Shown here in pieces: positions 1 to 8,807 of a DNA stretch of 64,000 bases (position 1 is its first letter; every line of letters starts with the position of its first letter). The notes beneath the pieces were generated by a model. That model was not told where the DNA came from. It ran no database searches and worked only from the letters and a program-made list of their open reading frames with translations. The position numbers and the translations under genes are program-made. The stretch spans positions 310,001 to 374,000 of the forward strand of contig NZ_FODR01000003.1 of NCBI RefSeq assembly GCF_900110415.1. Direction: 5' to 3'. The DNA comes from Mucilaginibacter sp. OK283. Lineage in GTDB: Bacteria; Bacteroidota; Bacteroidia; Sphingobacteriales; Sphingobacteriaceae.

Positions 1-73
1 TTGAGGTAAATATACGAGTTAACAGTTCTAAAAAATCCTTATTTTTAAGGCATCCAGCTTTAAAACATCACCC

Positions 74-1606
74 ATGATCAAAAAAAATCTGCTTTGGTTA
101 CTTTTATTTTTGTGCTGTGCAACAGGCACCGCCCAAACCTACAAACCCGCCACTTTCACCGATCCTGACAGGCTGAAGAAGATAGAAGCCACTTACCCGG
201 TTATAGACCAGATTTATAAAAAATATGCCGAAGATAATCATTGGCCAGGTGTTGCCTATGGTATTATTGTGGATGGTAAACTGGTGCATACCGTGGGCCT
301 GGGCTATACCGATGTGCCAAATAAAGTACCGGCTACGCCAAAATCAGCCTTCCGCATTGCATCCATGACCAAAAGCCTTACCGCTATGGCTATTTTAAAG
401 CTTCGCGATGAGGGTAGGCTCAAGCTGGATGATCCGGCTTACCTGTATATTCCCGAAATGAAGGGTACTAAATACCTTACTAAAGATGCTACGCCCATAA
501 TCATACGCCAGCTGCTTACCCATGCTGCCGGTTACCCGGAAGATAATCCCTGGGGCGACAGGCAGCTGGCAGTAAGCGATGCCGAACTGGTAGCCATTTA
601 TAAAAAAGGTGTTTCGTTTTCTAATAACCCCGGGCAGGGTTATGAGTACAGCAACCTGGGTTTTGCCACACTGGGTTACATCATCAAAAAAGTATCAGGA
701 AAAACCTATGAGACTTATATTACCGAAAATATCCTGAAACCACTGGGTATGACGCATACCTACTGGGAGTACACCAAAGTACCAAAAGAGCAACTGGCCC
801 TGGGCTACCGCTGGCTGGATGATAAATGGGTTGAGCAGCCCTTGCTGCACGATGGCGCTTACGGTGCCATGGGTGGCTTGATTACCACAATTGAGGATTT
901 TAGTATTTACATGGCCCTGCACCTGGATGCCTGGCCGCCAAGGGACGATGCCGAAACCGGCCCTGTTAAACGCAGCTCCATCCGCGAAATGCAGTATCCC
1001 TGGGATGTAAACTATTTAACAGCCAATGCCAAAACAACCACAGGCCGTCCTTGCCCCAATGTAAGCGCTTATGCTTATGGGCTGCGCTGGGCAAAGGATT
1101 GCGATAACCGGGTTTATATTGGCCATACCGGCGGTTTACCGGGCTTTGGCAGCCAATGGAACATTATGCCCGATTATGGTATCGGCGTAGTGTCGTTTGC
1201 CAATTTAACCTATGCGCGGGCCGGTTATCCCAATACGCAGGTGCTGGATACCATTATGGCCTTAACGGGTATAAAACCCCGCCAGCTGCCGGCATCATTA
1301 ATATTGGAGCAACGCAAAAACGACCTGTTAAAAGTTATTGCCGATTGGAGCAAAGCCAAAGAAAGCGGCATTTTTGCTGATAACTTTTTTATGGATTACT
1401 TTCCTGATAAATTAAAAGTTGCAGCCGCTGCCGCCTTTGCCAAAGCCGGTAAAACGGTAAGTGTTGGCGATGTAGTGCCGGAAAACCAGTTGCGCGGTTA
1501 TTTTATTATTAAAGGGGAGAACGCTAATATTAAAGTGAGCTTTACGCTGACGCCCGAAAACCCGCCGTTGATACAGGAGTATCATTTGGATGTGGTGACG
1601 CAGTAG
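74..1606 (+). CDS. Secreted serine hydrolase, class C beta-lactamase fold
   Basis: This 510-residue protein starts with a signal peptide (cleavage probably after TGTA-Q, about residue 21), so it should act in the periplasm or outside the cell. The penicillin-binding/class C signature is complete: S97-x-x-K100 (SMTK), Y192-S-N194 and H351-T-G-G. The family includes esterases, D-aminopeptidases and peptidoglycan hydrolases; nothing here points to a particular substrate or to antibiotic resistance. About 100 residues follow the HTGG motif, as in many Bacteroidota homologues. It appears monocistronic, facing a gene on the other strand across a repeat-filled spacer. The ATG at 74 leads directly into the signal peptide. 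Confidence 0.9.
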   Translation: MIKKNLLWLLLFLCCATGTAQTYKPATFTDPDRLKKIEATYPVIDQIYKKYAEDNHWPGVAYGIIVDGKLVHTVGLGYTDVPNKVPATPKSAFRIASMTKSLTAMAILKLRDEGRLKLDDPAYLYIPEMKGTKYLTKDATPIIIRQLLTHAAGYPEDNPWGDRQLAVSDAELVAIYKKGVSFSNNPGQGYEYSNLGFATLGYIIKKVSGKTYETYITENILKPLGMTHTYWEYTKVPKEQLALGYRWLDDKWVEQPLLHDGAYGAMGGLITTIEDFSIYMALHLDAWPPRDDAETGPVKRSSIREMQYPWDVNYLTANAKTTTGRPCPNVSAYAYGLRWAKDCDNRVYIGHTGGLPGFGSQWNIMPDYGIGVVSFANLTYARAGYPNTQVLDTIMALTGIKPRQLPASLILEQRKNDLLKVIADWSKAKESGIFADNFFMDYFPDKLKVAAAAAFAKAGKTVSVGDVVPENQLRGYFIIKGENANIKVSFTLTPENPPLIQEYHLDVVTQ

Positions 1607-1667
1607 TGTTAAGTCAAACAGTACTAAGTCGTAAGTCTAAAGTTGTTTTTTCTCTTTTGACTTAGAA
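1607..1667. repeat. Heptamer word array (AAGTCnn) with inverted copy
   Basis: Units such as AAGTCGT and AAGTCTA follow the stop codon, and the complementary word (TTGACTTAG) appears at 1656-1665. Further matching words lie at 1848-1870 beyond the palindromic element. The same word is used again at 63904-63966. The 1607-1917 spacer holds only this array and the palindrome. Confidence 0.6.
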
Positions 1668-1855
1668 GCTGTCTAAATTTGATTTATGAATGCTTTTATA
1701 CTTCTTATGAAGCACATATCCACGCGTCATTGCGAGGTACGAAGCAATCCCCTACTTACAGGGTAGCTTTGCAAGTCCGATCTGCATAGTCGGGGATTGC
1801 TTCGTACCTCGCAATGACGGTCTGTTTGTCTAATTTTAGACAGATTCTTAGAAAC
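1665..1855. mobile_element. MITE/REP-like palindromic element, family R1
   Basis: The core, 1725-1820, is a long inverted repeat whose arms begin CGTCATTGCGAGGTACGAAG and end with its reverse complement. Outer arms AGCTGTCTAAATT (about 1667) and AATTTTAGACAG (about 1832) look like terminal inverted repeats, giving an element of about 190 bp. No coding capacity is present. Related cores occur at 11525, 16441, 24341, 37414 and 49020. Confidence 0.75.
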
Positions 1856-1917
1856 TAAGACTTTGGGCTAAAGAATATCCGTCAATTTATCGTTGACACG
1901 ACAATGGCTTATCGGGA

Positions 1918-2478
1918 TCAGGACACGCCGTTTACTCTAAACCAAACTACGGTTCCGGTGGTTAGGTTTATCTTTAAGTTGAAGTAACAGCTTCCTCCGT
2001 CCATTATCCTGACAATATTTTTTCGCCAATAATTTTTGTCATTATCCGGGCGCCAGTCATCTAATTTACAAAAGCAATTTACCCAAACTTCTTTTTCGTC
2101 CTTTGCATTAGTCACAGCAACAATTTGTTTGTAGTAGGTGGATGGCGATTTGATCTTCGGGTCATAAGCAACCGAGCCTGGGTACTTTTTTGTATTTGCC
2201 AGGTTTTGCTTGTAAATTTTTTCGCTATCGATATTATATTGGGTAACCGCCTCGTTAATCAAAAGATTTACTTTTTCTATTTCATCCGGCGAAAGTCCGG
2301 CGGGCTTTGAACCTTCGTCAAAATAACTACTGACCAGGTTTTTTTCCAGGTTTAAAATAGCCAGCCTCGGGGTATCAGTCATCTGTTCATGTATGTGAAC
2401 CGAGGAAGCTAAAGCCCAATCATGTTTTGGTTTACCAACTGTAAACACAAATGCCAATAATAGGAGGTATGGATTCAT
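1918..2478 (-). CDS. Hypothetical secreted protein
   Basis: I do not recognise the family. The frame is open to 2607, but the ATG at 2478 is preferred because it leads straight into a hydrophobic segment (MNPYLLLLAFVF) resembling a short signal peptide; the upstream 43 codons look like non-coding sequence. The 186-residue product has a charged middle (residues 40-110) and a C-terminal part with two cysteines (NCFCKL) and a tail rich in aromatic residues and beta-strand-like stretches. It is transcribed towards the serine hydrolase gene and divergently from msrB. Function unknown. Confidence 0.6.
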   Translation of the reverse strand: MNPYLLLLAFVFTVGKPKHDWALASSVHIHEQMTDTPRLAILNLEKNLVSSYFDEGSKPAGLSPDEIEKVNLLINEAVTQYNIDSEKIYKQNLANTKKYPGSVAYDPKIKSPSTYYKQIVAVTNAKDEKEVWVNCFCKLDDWRPDNDKNYWRKNIVRIMDGGSCYFNLKINLTTGTVVWFRVNGVS

Positions 2479-2605
2479 GGTAGCAAGATAACCGTAATTT
2501 TTGGTATTTATTGTGCACGTCAACCCAATGTAAACATCACCCCAAAACATCCAATCCCCCTTAATTGTCGTATATTTATGTAGCAAAACGGTGATTTTCT
2601 CAATC

Positions 2606-2645
2606 ACTAATTCACTAATTCAATAATTCAGTCATTCAATAATTA
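2606..2645. repeat. Octamer word array upstream of msrB
   Basis: Five successive 8-bp units (ACTAATTC, ACTAATTC, AATAATTC, AGTCATTC, AATAATTA) run up to 2 bp before the msrB start codon, so they would be part of its leader or promoter. Confidence 0.65.
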
Positions 2646-2647
2646 AA

Positions 2648-3010
2648 ATGGAATACAATAAGTTAACACCCGAAGAAGAATATATTATACTGCATAAAGG
2701 TACCGAAAGGCCATTTACCGGCTCGTTATTAAACAATCATGCGCAAGGCCTGTACGTTTGTAAACGCTGTGATACACCGCTGTACACTTCAGAGTCGAAA
2801 TTTGAATCGCATTGCGGCTGGCCAAGTTTTGACGACGAGATTCCAGGTGCTGTAAAAAGGGTACCCGATGCAGATGGACGCCGGGTTGAGATTGTATGCG
2901 CCAATTGCGGTGCCCACCTGGGCCACGTTTTCGAAGGCGAATACCTCACCCCAAAAAACACCCGTCATTGCGTAAACTCGATGTCAATGAAATTTGTTCC
3001 TGCAGGTTGA
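2648..3010 (+). CDS. msrB: Peptide-methionine (R)-S-oxide reductase
   Basis: MsrB repairs oxidised proteins by reducing methionine-R-sulfoxide. The 120-residue protein has the usual stand-alone length and family signatures: two zinc-binding CxxC pairs (CKRC near residue 38, CANC near 86), the CGWPSF motif, and the catalytic cysteine in RHCVNS close to the C-terminus. There is no signal peptide, so it is cytoplasmic. No msrA is adjacent. The start at 2648 gives the normal N-terminus ([13 protein letters not shown]) and follows an octamer array. A possible terminator lies at 3039-3073. Confidence 0.95.
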   Translation: MEYNKLTPEEEYIILHKGTERPFTGSLLNNHAQGLYVCKRCDTPLYTSESKFESHCGWPSFDDEIPGAVKRVPDADGRRVEIVCANCGAHLGHVFEGEYLTPKNTRHCVNSMSMKFVPAG

Positions 3011-3038
3011 GCGCAACAACTTTCTTAAAACTTTTAGG

Positions 3039-3073
3039 AATGCTCCGTTTGGTTTTATCCCGCGGGGCATTTT
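3039..3073 (+). terminator. Probable terminator of msrB
   Basis: AATGCTCCG (3039-3047) pairs with CGGGGCATT (3063-3071) through a 15-nt loop with one G-T wobble, followed by a short T run. It lies 29 bp after the msrB stop. Confidence 0.45.
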
Positions 3074-3317
3074 GTTTATCCACATTTGGTTTTTTGGGGC
3101 GCTTTTTCAGCCCGATTTAGAGATTGATACCAGCCTTTAGCAAAGGCGTTGTCTATTTTTCAATAACTGTCTGTGTTAAGTAAAGTAATTTGTAATGTTA
3201 AATTATTGGTTCGGCCCTGTTTTTACACTATGCAATTGCCAGGGTAATTTTAATTAGCTGTAATCAAGTCTATTAATTTTCTTTCAACAAAGCCCTGTTT
3301 AAAATAAATCGACAAAG

Positions 3318-3383
3318 TGTTAATAACTCGGGCCTTTGTTAAAAACTATCATTAACACGATACCAACTCAAACATTAACTTTG
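3318..3383 (+). promoter_or_regulatory. Candidate control region of nrdBA
   Basis: The 584-bp spacer 3011-3594 is AT-rich and holds no gene. Two direct repeats of TGTTAAWAACT (3318-3328 and 3337-3347, 19 bp apart) precede a TAACTTTG at 3376-3383 that matches the Bacteroidota -7 consensus. No well-placed -33 element was found. A perfect DnaA-box 9-mer (TTATCCACA) lies at 3076-3084. A regulatory role is inferred from position only. Confidence 0.35.
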
Positions 3384-3594
3384 TTCTACAAGGTAATAAA
3401 AAGGTATTCAACAGACAGTCGGATGTATTCATCATCCAGTAATGCAAACACTTAACTGTCAGGAATTTACATATTAAAAACTGTGATTGGTAAGCCATGT
3501 TGCAGCAAAATGAAAGCTTTATTTTTTAATAAGGCCGGTGTTGGTGTCTGATGTCACTAAGTAAACAATAAAACGAAAAAAAACAGGTACCCCT

Positions 3595-4566
3595 ATGATA
3601 CAGGAAGACGAAATATTACTGAAAGAGAACAAGGACAGGTTTGTGATACTGCCTATTAAGTATCCGGCTATTTGGGAAATGTATAAAAAGGCTGAAGCCA
3701 GTTTCTGGACAGCTGAGGAGATCGATCTTTCGGACGATATGAAGCATTGGGAAAACCTGAATTCGGGCGAGAAGCATTTTATTTCGCACATACTGGCTTT
3801 CTTTGCCGCCAGCGATGGTATTGTGAACGAAAACCTGGCCGTGAATTTCATGAGCGAGGTGCAGTTGCCAGAGGCCCGTTGTTTTTATGGTTTCCAGATC
3901 ATGATGGAAAACATCCACTCAGAAACCTATGCCCTGTTAATTGATACGTACATCAAAGACCCGGCCGAAAAAGACCGCCTGTTTCATGCTATTGATACCA
4001 TTCCGTGTGTAACTAAAAAAGCGGAGTGGGCATTGCGTTGGATAAACAACGGCAACTTTGCCGAGCGTTTGGTAGCTTTTGCTGCTGTTGAAGGTATTTT
4101 CTTCTCGGGCAGCTTTTGCTCAATCTTCTGGCTTAAAAAACGTGGCCTGATGCCGGGGTTGACTTTCAGTAACGAACTGATCTCCCGAGATGAAGGTTCA
4201 CATTGCGAATTTGCCTGCCTGCTGTACAAAATGCTGAACAAAAGGTTAAGCGCGGATGCTGTTTTAAAGATCATTACCGATGCGGTTGAAATAGAAAAAG
4301 AATTTGTTACCGATGCGCTGCCTGTTAACCTGATTGGCATGAACGCCAAAATGATGGGCCAATACATTGAGTTTGTTGCCGACAGATGGCTTGGCGAACT
4401 TGGTTACGAAAAACATTACGGCGCCAGCAATCCTTTCGACTTTATGGAAATGATATCGCTGCAGGGCAAAACCAACTTCTTCGAAAAACGGGTTGGCGAT
4501 TACCAAAAAAGCGGCGTATTAAACAATGCCGAAAGCAAAGCGTTTTCGCTTGACGAAGACTTCTAA
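3595..4566 (+). CDS. nrdB: Ribonucleoside-diphosphate reductase, small (beta) subunit
   Basis: Class Ia R2 subunit, carrying the diiron-tyrosyl radical used to reduce ribonucleotides to deoxyribonucleotides. It aligns closely by eye with eukaryotic-type R2: iron ligands D44, E105, H108, E166, E200 and H203, and the radical tyrosine Y112 in the HSETY motif. The C-terminus (FSLDEDF) is the conserved tail that docks on the large subunit. At 323 residues the length is normal. nrdA follows 182 bp downstream across a heptamer array, so the pair is probably co-transcribed or coordinately controlled. The long AT-rich leader upstream suggests regulated expression. Confidence 0.96.
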   Translation: MIQEDEILLKENKDRFVILPIKYPAIWEMYKKAEASFWTAEEIDLSDDMKHWENLNSGEKHFISHILAFFAASDGIVNENLAVNFMSEVQLPEARCFYGFQIMMENIHSETYALLIDTYIKDPAEKDRLFHAIDTIPCVTKKAEWALRWINNGNFAERLVAFAAVEGIFFSGSFCSIFWLKKRGLMPGLTFSNELISRDEGSHCEFACLLYKMLNKRLSADAVLKIITDAVEIEKEFVTDALPVNLIGMNAKMMGQYIEFVADRWLGELGYEKHYGASNPFDFMEMISLQGKTNFFEKRVGDYQKSGVLNNAESKAFSLDEDF

Positions 4567-4570
4567 GAAT

Positions 4571-4737
4571 AGTATCAAGTAGTTAGTATCAAGTATCAAG
4601 ATACTAAGTCAGATACAAACAGAGGTTCGGTGGCCAACAAAGTTTGCGACGCCCGGTTAATAAAGAATAAGAGTTAATAATATATATACGTAAACGAGTT
4701 GGTTCAGGTCTTGCTACTTGCTACTAACTACTAAATA
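4571..4737. repeat. Heptamer arrays in inverted orientation between nrdB and nrdA
   Basis: Forward units AGTATCA, AGTAGTT, AGTATCA, AGTATCA, AGATACT, AAGTCAG occupy 4571-4612. The complementary series CTTGCTA, CTTGCTA, CTAACTA, CTAAATA occupies 4710-4737. RNA across the spacer could fold the two arrays together. The 97 bp between them is not repetitive. Confidence 0.7.
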
Positions 4738-4748
4738 CTGAAAAAAAA

Positions 4749-7121
4749 ATGCTGGTAGTAAAAAGAGACGGTAGAAAAGAGTCGGTAAAATTCGACAAGA
4801 TCACGGCACGGATTGAAAAACTGTGCTACGGGTTCAACCTGGTTGACCCAATTGATGTGGCAAAAAAGGTAATTGAAGGTTTGTTTGATGGGGTAACCAC
4901 ATCAGAACTTGATAACCTTGCTGCCGAGACTGCCGCATCACTAACGACGAAGCATCCTGATTATGCTTTGCTGGCATCGCGTATTGCAGTATCAAACCTG
5001 CACAAGAACACCATCAAGTCGTTCTCTGAAACTATGCGTATCCTGTACAACTACGTGGATAGCAAAACCGGCAAAAACGCATCATTAATAGCTGATGATG
5101 TTTGGGAAGTGATTGAGAAAAATGCCGAATTATTAGACAGCACCATCATTTACGACCGCGACTTTGGTTTTGATTATTTCGGTTTTAAAACCCTCGAAAA
5201 ATCGTACCTGTTAAAGGTAGATGGTAAAATTGTTGAACGCCCGCAGCACCTGTTTATGCGCGTATCTGTTGGTATCCATAAAGAGGATGTAGAGAGCGCC
5301 ATCAAAACTTATCACCTGATGAGCGAGCGTTGGTTTACACACGCTACACCTACTTTATTTAATGCCGGTACTCCAAAACCACAAATGTCGTCATGCTTCC
5401 TGTTAACCATGAAAGATGATAGCATTGATGGTATTTACGATACTTTAAAACAAACAGCAAAAATATCGCAAAGCGCAGGTGGCATAGGCCTAAGCATTCA
5501 CAATGTGCGTGCTACAGGGTCATACATCAGCGGTACAAACGGCACCAGCAACGGTATTATTCCAATGCTGCGCGTATTTAACGATACCGCCCGTTATGTT
5601 GACCAGGGCGGCGGCAAACGTAAAGGCGCTTTCGCTATTTACTTAGAGCCATGGCATGCAGACATCTTTGAATTTTTAGATCTGCGTAAAAACCACGGTA
5701 AAGAAGAAATGCGTGCCCGCGATTTGTTTTACGCTCTTTGGGTATCTGACTTATTTATGCAGCGCGTTGAGGCCAACGAAGAGTGGAGCTTGTTTTGCCC
5801 GCATGAAGCACCAGGCCTGGCCGATTGCTTTGGCGATGAGTTTGTTGCCCTTTATACCAAATACGAAAAAGAAGGCCGTGCACGCCGTACCATCAAAGCA
5901 CAGGAATTGTGGTTTGCCGTATTGGATGCCCAGGTTGAAACCGGTACACCATACCTGTTATATAAAGATGCTGCCAACAGCAAATCGAACCAGCAAAATT
6001 TAGGTACTATCAAAAGTTCAAACCTTTGTACCGAAATTATGGAGTATACCGATGCCAACGAAATTGCGGTTTGTAACCTGGCTTCATTAGCATTGCCACG
6101 CTACATTAACAATGGCACGTTTGATCATAACAAACTATATGATGTTACTTACCAGGCTACTTTAAATCTGAACAAGATCATCGATTATAACTACTACCCG
6201 GTTAAAGAAGCCGAATACTCAAACCTGCGTCACCGCCCTATCGGTTTAGGTGTACAAGGCTTGGCCGATACTTTCATCCAGCTGCGGATGCCGTTTGAAA
6301 GTGATGAAGCTAAACAGCTGAACAAAGAGATTTTTGAAACCATTTACTTTGCGGCCATGACGGCTTCAAAAGATTTGGCTATCAAAGATGGTCCTTACGA
6401 AACCTTCCAGGGTTCTCCGTTATCAAAAGGTAAATTCCAGTTTGATTTATGGAACGTAGCCCCTGCCAGCACCCGTTGGGATTGGGAAAACCTGCGCCTG
6501 GATGTAATGAACCATGGTGTGCGCAACTCATTGTTAGTAGCGCCGATGCCAACAGCATCAACATCACAAATATTGGGTAACAACGAGTGCTTTGAGCCAT
6601 ATACCTCAAACATTTACACCCGCCGTGTATTAAGTGGTGAGTTTATTGTGGTAAACAAATACCTGCTGCGCGATTTGGTTAACCTTGGCTTGTGGACACC
6701 GGCTATGAAAGATAAGATCATCACAGCAAACGGATCTGTTCAGGATATTGCCGAGATACCATCAGCTATTAAAGAACTGTACAAAACAGTTTGGGAAATT
6801 AAGATGCGTAACATCATTGATATGGCTGCCGATAGGGGTGCTTATGTTTGCCAGTCTCAATCATTAAACCTTTTCATCAATGCGCCAAACGCTTCAAAAC
6901 TAACTTCAATGCACTTCTACGCATGGAAAAAAGGCTTGAAAACAGGTATGTACTACCTGCGTACACAAGCCGCTTCGCAAGCTGTTAAATTTACAGTTGA
7001 AAACCAGGGCGGATCAAACATGGAGCCGGTTATCCCAGACCATGTAGACCAAATGGCCGACAACGTACCAGAAGGCCCAAGCTGCTCGATGGAAGAGGGT
7101 TGCGTTACTTGTTCGGCGTAA
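4749..7121 (+). CDS. nrdA: Ribonucleoside-diphosphate reductase, large (alpha) subunit
   Basis: Catalytic R1 subunit of class Ia ribonucleotide reductase, partner of the preceding nrdB. An N-terminal ATP-cone (about residues 1-90) provides dATP/ATP activity control. Active-site residues match the eukaryotic-type enzyme: C216 and C442 as the substrate-reducing pair, with N425, C427 (thiyl radical) and E429 in the NLCTE motif. The shuttle cysteines C785 and C788 sit in the tail (EEGCVTCSA). Length 790 is standard. The ATG at 4749 gives the normal ATP-cone start ([11 protein letters not shown]). Two hairpin terminators follow within 170 bp, interleaved with octamer arrays. Confidence 0.96.
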   Translation: MLVVKRDGRKESVKFDKITARIEKLCYGFNLVDPIDVAKKVIEGLFDGVTTSELDNLAAETAASLTTKHPDYALLASRIAVSNLHKNTIKSFSETMRILYNYVDSKTGKNASLIADDVWEVIEKNAELLDSTIIYDRDFGFDYFGFKTLEKSYLLKVDGKIVERPQHLFMRVSVGIHKEDVESAIKTYHLMSERWFTHATPTLFNAGTPKPQMSSCFLLTMKDDSIDGIYDTLKQTAKISQSAGGIGLSIHNVRATGSYISGTNGTSNGIIPMLRVFNDTARYVDQGGGKRKGAFAIYLEPWHADIFEFLDLRKNHGKEEMRARDLFYALWVSDLFMQRVEANEEWSLFCPHEAPGLADCFGDEFVALYTKYEKEGRARRTIKAQELWFAVLDAQVETGTPYLLYKDAANSKSNQQNLGTIKSSNLCTEIMEYTDANEIAVCNLASLALPRYINNGTFDHNKLYDVTYQATLNLNKIIDYNYYPVKEAEYSNLRHRPIGLGVQGLADTFIQLRMPFESDEAKQLNKEIFETIYFAAMTASKDLAIKDGPYETFQGSPLSKGKFQFDLWNVAPASTRWDWENLRLDVMNHGVRNSLLVAPMPTASTSQILGNNECFEPYTSNIYTRRVLSGEFIVVNKYLLRDLVNLGLWTPAMKDKIITANGSVQDIAEIPSAIKELYKTVWEIKMRNIIDMAADRGAYVCQSQSLNLFINAPNASKLTSMHFYAWKKGLKTGMYYLRTQAASQAVKFTVENQGGSNMEPVIPDHVDQMADNVPEGPSCSMEEGCVTCSA

Positions 7122-7167
7122 GTATTAGTCGGAAAGTCCGAAAGTCGGGAAGTCCGAAAGATAAAAG

Positions 7168-7203
7168 AAGACCGGAAGCGTATTAGCTTACCGGTCTTTT
7201 ACA
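7168..7203 (+). terminator. Terminator of nrdA
   Basis: AAGACCGG (7168-7175) pairs perfectly with CCGGTCTT (7191-7198), followed by a T-rich tail. It lies 47 bp after the nrdA stop. Confidence 0.7.
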
Positions 7204-7251
7204 TTATTAGTAGTCGGAAAGTCCGAAAGTCGAAAAAGTCCGAAAGATACA

Positions 7252-7289
7252 AAGACCGATAAGCTTCGTAGCTCATTGGTCTTTTATAT
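7252..7289 (+). terminator. Second, related terminator-like hairpin
   Basis: AAGACCGATAAGC pairs with GCTCATTGGTCTT with two mismatches and is followed by TTTATATTT. It resembles a diverged duplicate of the hairpin 80 bp upstream, including the octamer array that precedes each. Confidence 0.5.
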
Positions 7290-7435
7290 TTAGCCTACGG
7301 TTAGCTTCTGAACTTTCCGACTTCTTCTCTTTTACATTATAATGATCTGAAAAGCTTTTATTTGCTATCAAACTTGTCGACCTTTGACAAAACAACTTTC
7401 GGACTTCCGGACTTTCCCGACTTCCGGACTAAAAA

Positions 7436-7645
7436 ATGCACCCCAAACACGAAATCATCCGTTGCGAACGCTGTGAGGCGCCTTTTGAATGTAAAGCCAA
7501 TTCATTCACCAAGTGCCAGTGCAGTACCGTGCAGCTTACGCTGAATGAGGTGCAGTATGTGAGTGAGCAGTATGAGGGCTGTTTATGTGCCAACTGCCTG
7601 TTACTTGTTCAACAGGAGTATAGGGTAGGGATGGGTATCGAATAA
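7436..7645 (+). CDS. Cysteine-rich CWC family protein
   Basis: A 69-residue cytoplasmic protein with a cysteine pattern typical of the Cys_rich_CWC family: CERC, FECK, CQC and CLCANC. Eight cysteines in a protein this small suggest zinc or another metal; the molecular role is unknown. The ATG at 7436 begins 5 bp after an octamer array. It is separated from nrdA by terminators and is probably its own unit. Confidence 0.75.
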   Translation: MHPKHEIIRCERCEAPFECKANSFTKCQCSTVQLTLNEVQYVSEQYEGCLCANCLLLVQQEYRVGMGIE

Positions 7646-7729
7646 TAGCCCCATTAAAAATCATCAGGCCACTCAATAATTTAAAAACAATATCTTAGCG
7701 TCAACAGCATATATAATCTGCCGTTAACC

Positions 7730-8677
7730 ATGGCCGCTATCAGCACAAAACAAAAAACACACATACAACAGGTTGATTATATCCGGGCGATAGCTGCACT
7801 GGCCGTAACGTTATACCATTTGGGGGGCAAAACGTTGCCGGTGTTAAATTATGGTTGGCTGGGCGTTTACATGTTTTTCCTGTTATCGGGCTTTATCATT
7901 TGTTGGGCCATCCCCGAAAATTATAGCTGGAAGCTGAGTGGCCGCTTTATCCTAAAACGGGTTATCCGTATCGAGCCACCGTACATCATCTCGATAATGA
8001 TGGCCATCATTATGAACTTTTTTTGGGTGGCCCATTACCGGCCCGATTGGGTTAACGCGGTTTGTCACCTGGCCTATCTTAATAGTTTTTTGGGGCAGCC
8101 ATACTTAAGCCCCGTTTATTGGACTTTGGGCATCGAGTTTCAGTTTTACCTGTTTGTTGCGCTTTGCTTTCCATGGTTTACAGGCAGGTGGGGGGGCTGG
8201 CTGTTATTGTTGCTAAGTATTTTGCCGGTATTTTTAAAGGTGCCAGGCAACACTTTAATCAATAGCTTCCCGGTGTTTGCGCTGGGTATTTTGTATTATT
8301 TATACCGGGTAAAAGGAAAAACTTTGAAGGGAACGCTTGTATTTGGTGTTTTAATTGCCGTTTGCAGCGCGCATTCGGTTGGTTTGGCGCAAACCTGCGC
8401 GGCATTACTTGCCCTGGGTATATTGTTGTTGCCTTTAAAAAGTTACCCGGTTATCAGCTTTCTTTCTAAAATTTCATTTTCGCTATACCTCACCCATGAT
8501 ATCATTGGCAGTAACCTGGTTGTTTACCTGGGGATGCTGTTGCCAAAATCACTGTTTTTTAAAGGAGTAGAGTTTTTAACCGGCCTTGGCGTGAGCATTT
8601 TGTTTGCCTGGGGATTTTATTTACTGGTTGAGAAGCCTTGTTTGAAATTATCAAAGCAGGTGAATTATAACATATAG
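7730..8677 (+). CDS. Membrane acyltransferase (acyltransferase 3 family)
   Basis: A 315-residue integral membrane protein with about ten hydrophobic segments. The N-terminal signature VDYIRAIAALAVTLYH, with a catalytic-type histidine at about residue 31, and the following GVYMFFLLSGF identify the acyltransferase 3/OafA-like family, which O-acylates surface polysaccharides, lipids or glycans. R76 in the LKRVIRIEPPY segment is the usual conserved arginine. There is no C-terminal SGNH domain. A TATCTTAG at 7691-7698 is a weak -7 candidate. The acceptor is not predictable from context. Confidence 0.85.
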   Translation: MAAISTKQKTHIQQVDYIRAIAALAVTLYHLGGKTLPVLNYGWLGVYMFFLLSGFIICWAIPENYSWKLSGRFILKRVIRIEPPYIISIMMAIIMNFFWVAHYRPDWVNAVCHLAYLNSFLGQPYLSPVYWTLGIEFQFYLFVALCFPWFTGRWGGWLLLLLSILPVFLKVPGNTLINSFPVFALGILYYLYRVKGKTLKGTLVFGVLIAVCSAHSVGLAQTCAALLALGILLLPLKSYPVISFLSKISFSLYLTHDIIGSNLVVYLGMLLPKSLFFKGVEFLTGLGVSILFAWGFYLLVEKPCLKLSKQVNYNI

Positions 8678-8807
8678 TTTATTATCGTTTGCTGTTATCT
8701 CATCTTAGTGTAACATGTACATGACAATTAGCATTTTATCAAAAAAATAAAGGATTGGGGTGTAACATTTGAAGTATTTTCGCCTCCAATTACCAAAATC
8801 TTTATAA

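Larger units (their letters stand above)
7127..7430. repeat. Octamer arrays (AGTCSGRA), forward and inverted
   Basis: Forward arrays at 7127-7160 and 7212-7247 (AGTCGGAA, AGTCCGAA, AGTCGGGA) are each followed by a terminator-like hairpin. Inverted arrays (GACTTTCGGACTTCC type) occupy about 7311-7325 and 7394-7430. They fill most of the 314-bp spacer between nrdA and the CWC gene. The same word recurs at 34461-34598. Confidence 0.75.

Noticed and set aside
74-1606. Beta-lactam resistance gene (also considered for 24793-25701)
   Set aside because: Only the general serine-hydrolase motifs are present. The second protein lacks the class A ExxLN omega-loop motif and the first belongs to a broad esterase/peptidase family.
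3076-3084. DnaA box as part of a replication origin
   Set aside because: A single 9-mer match is expected by chance at about this window size, and no dnaA, dnaN or box cluster is nearby.
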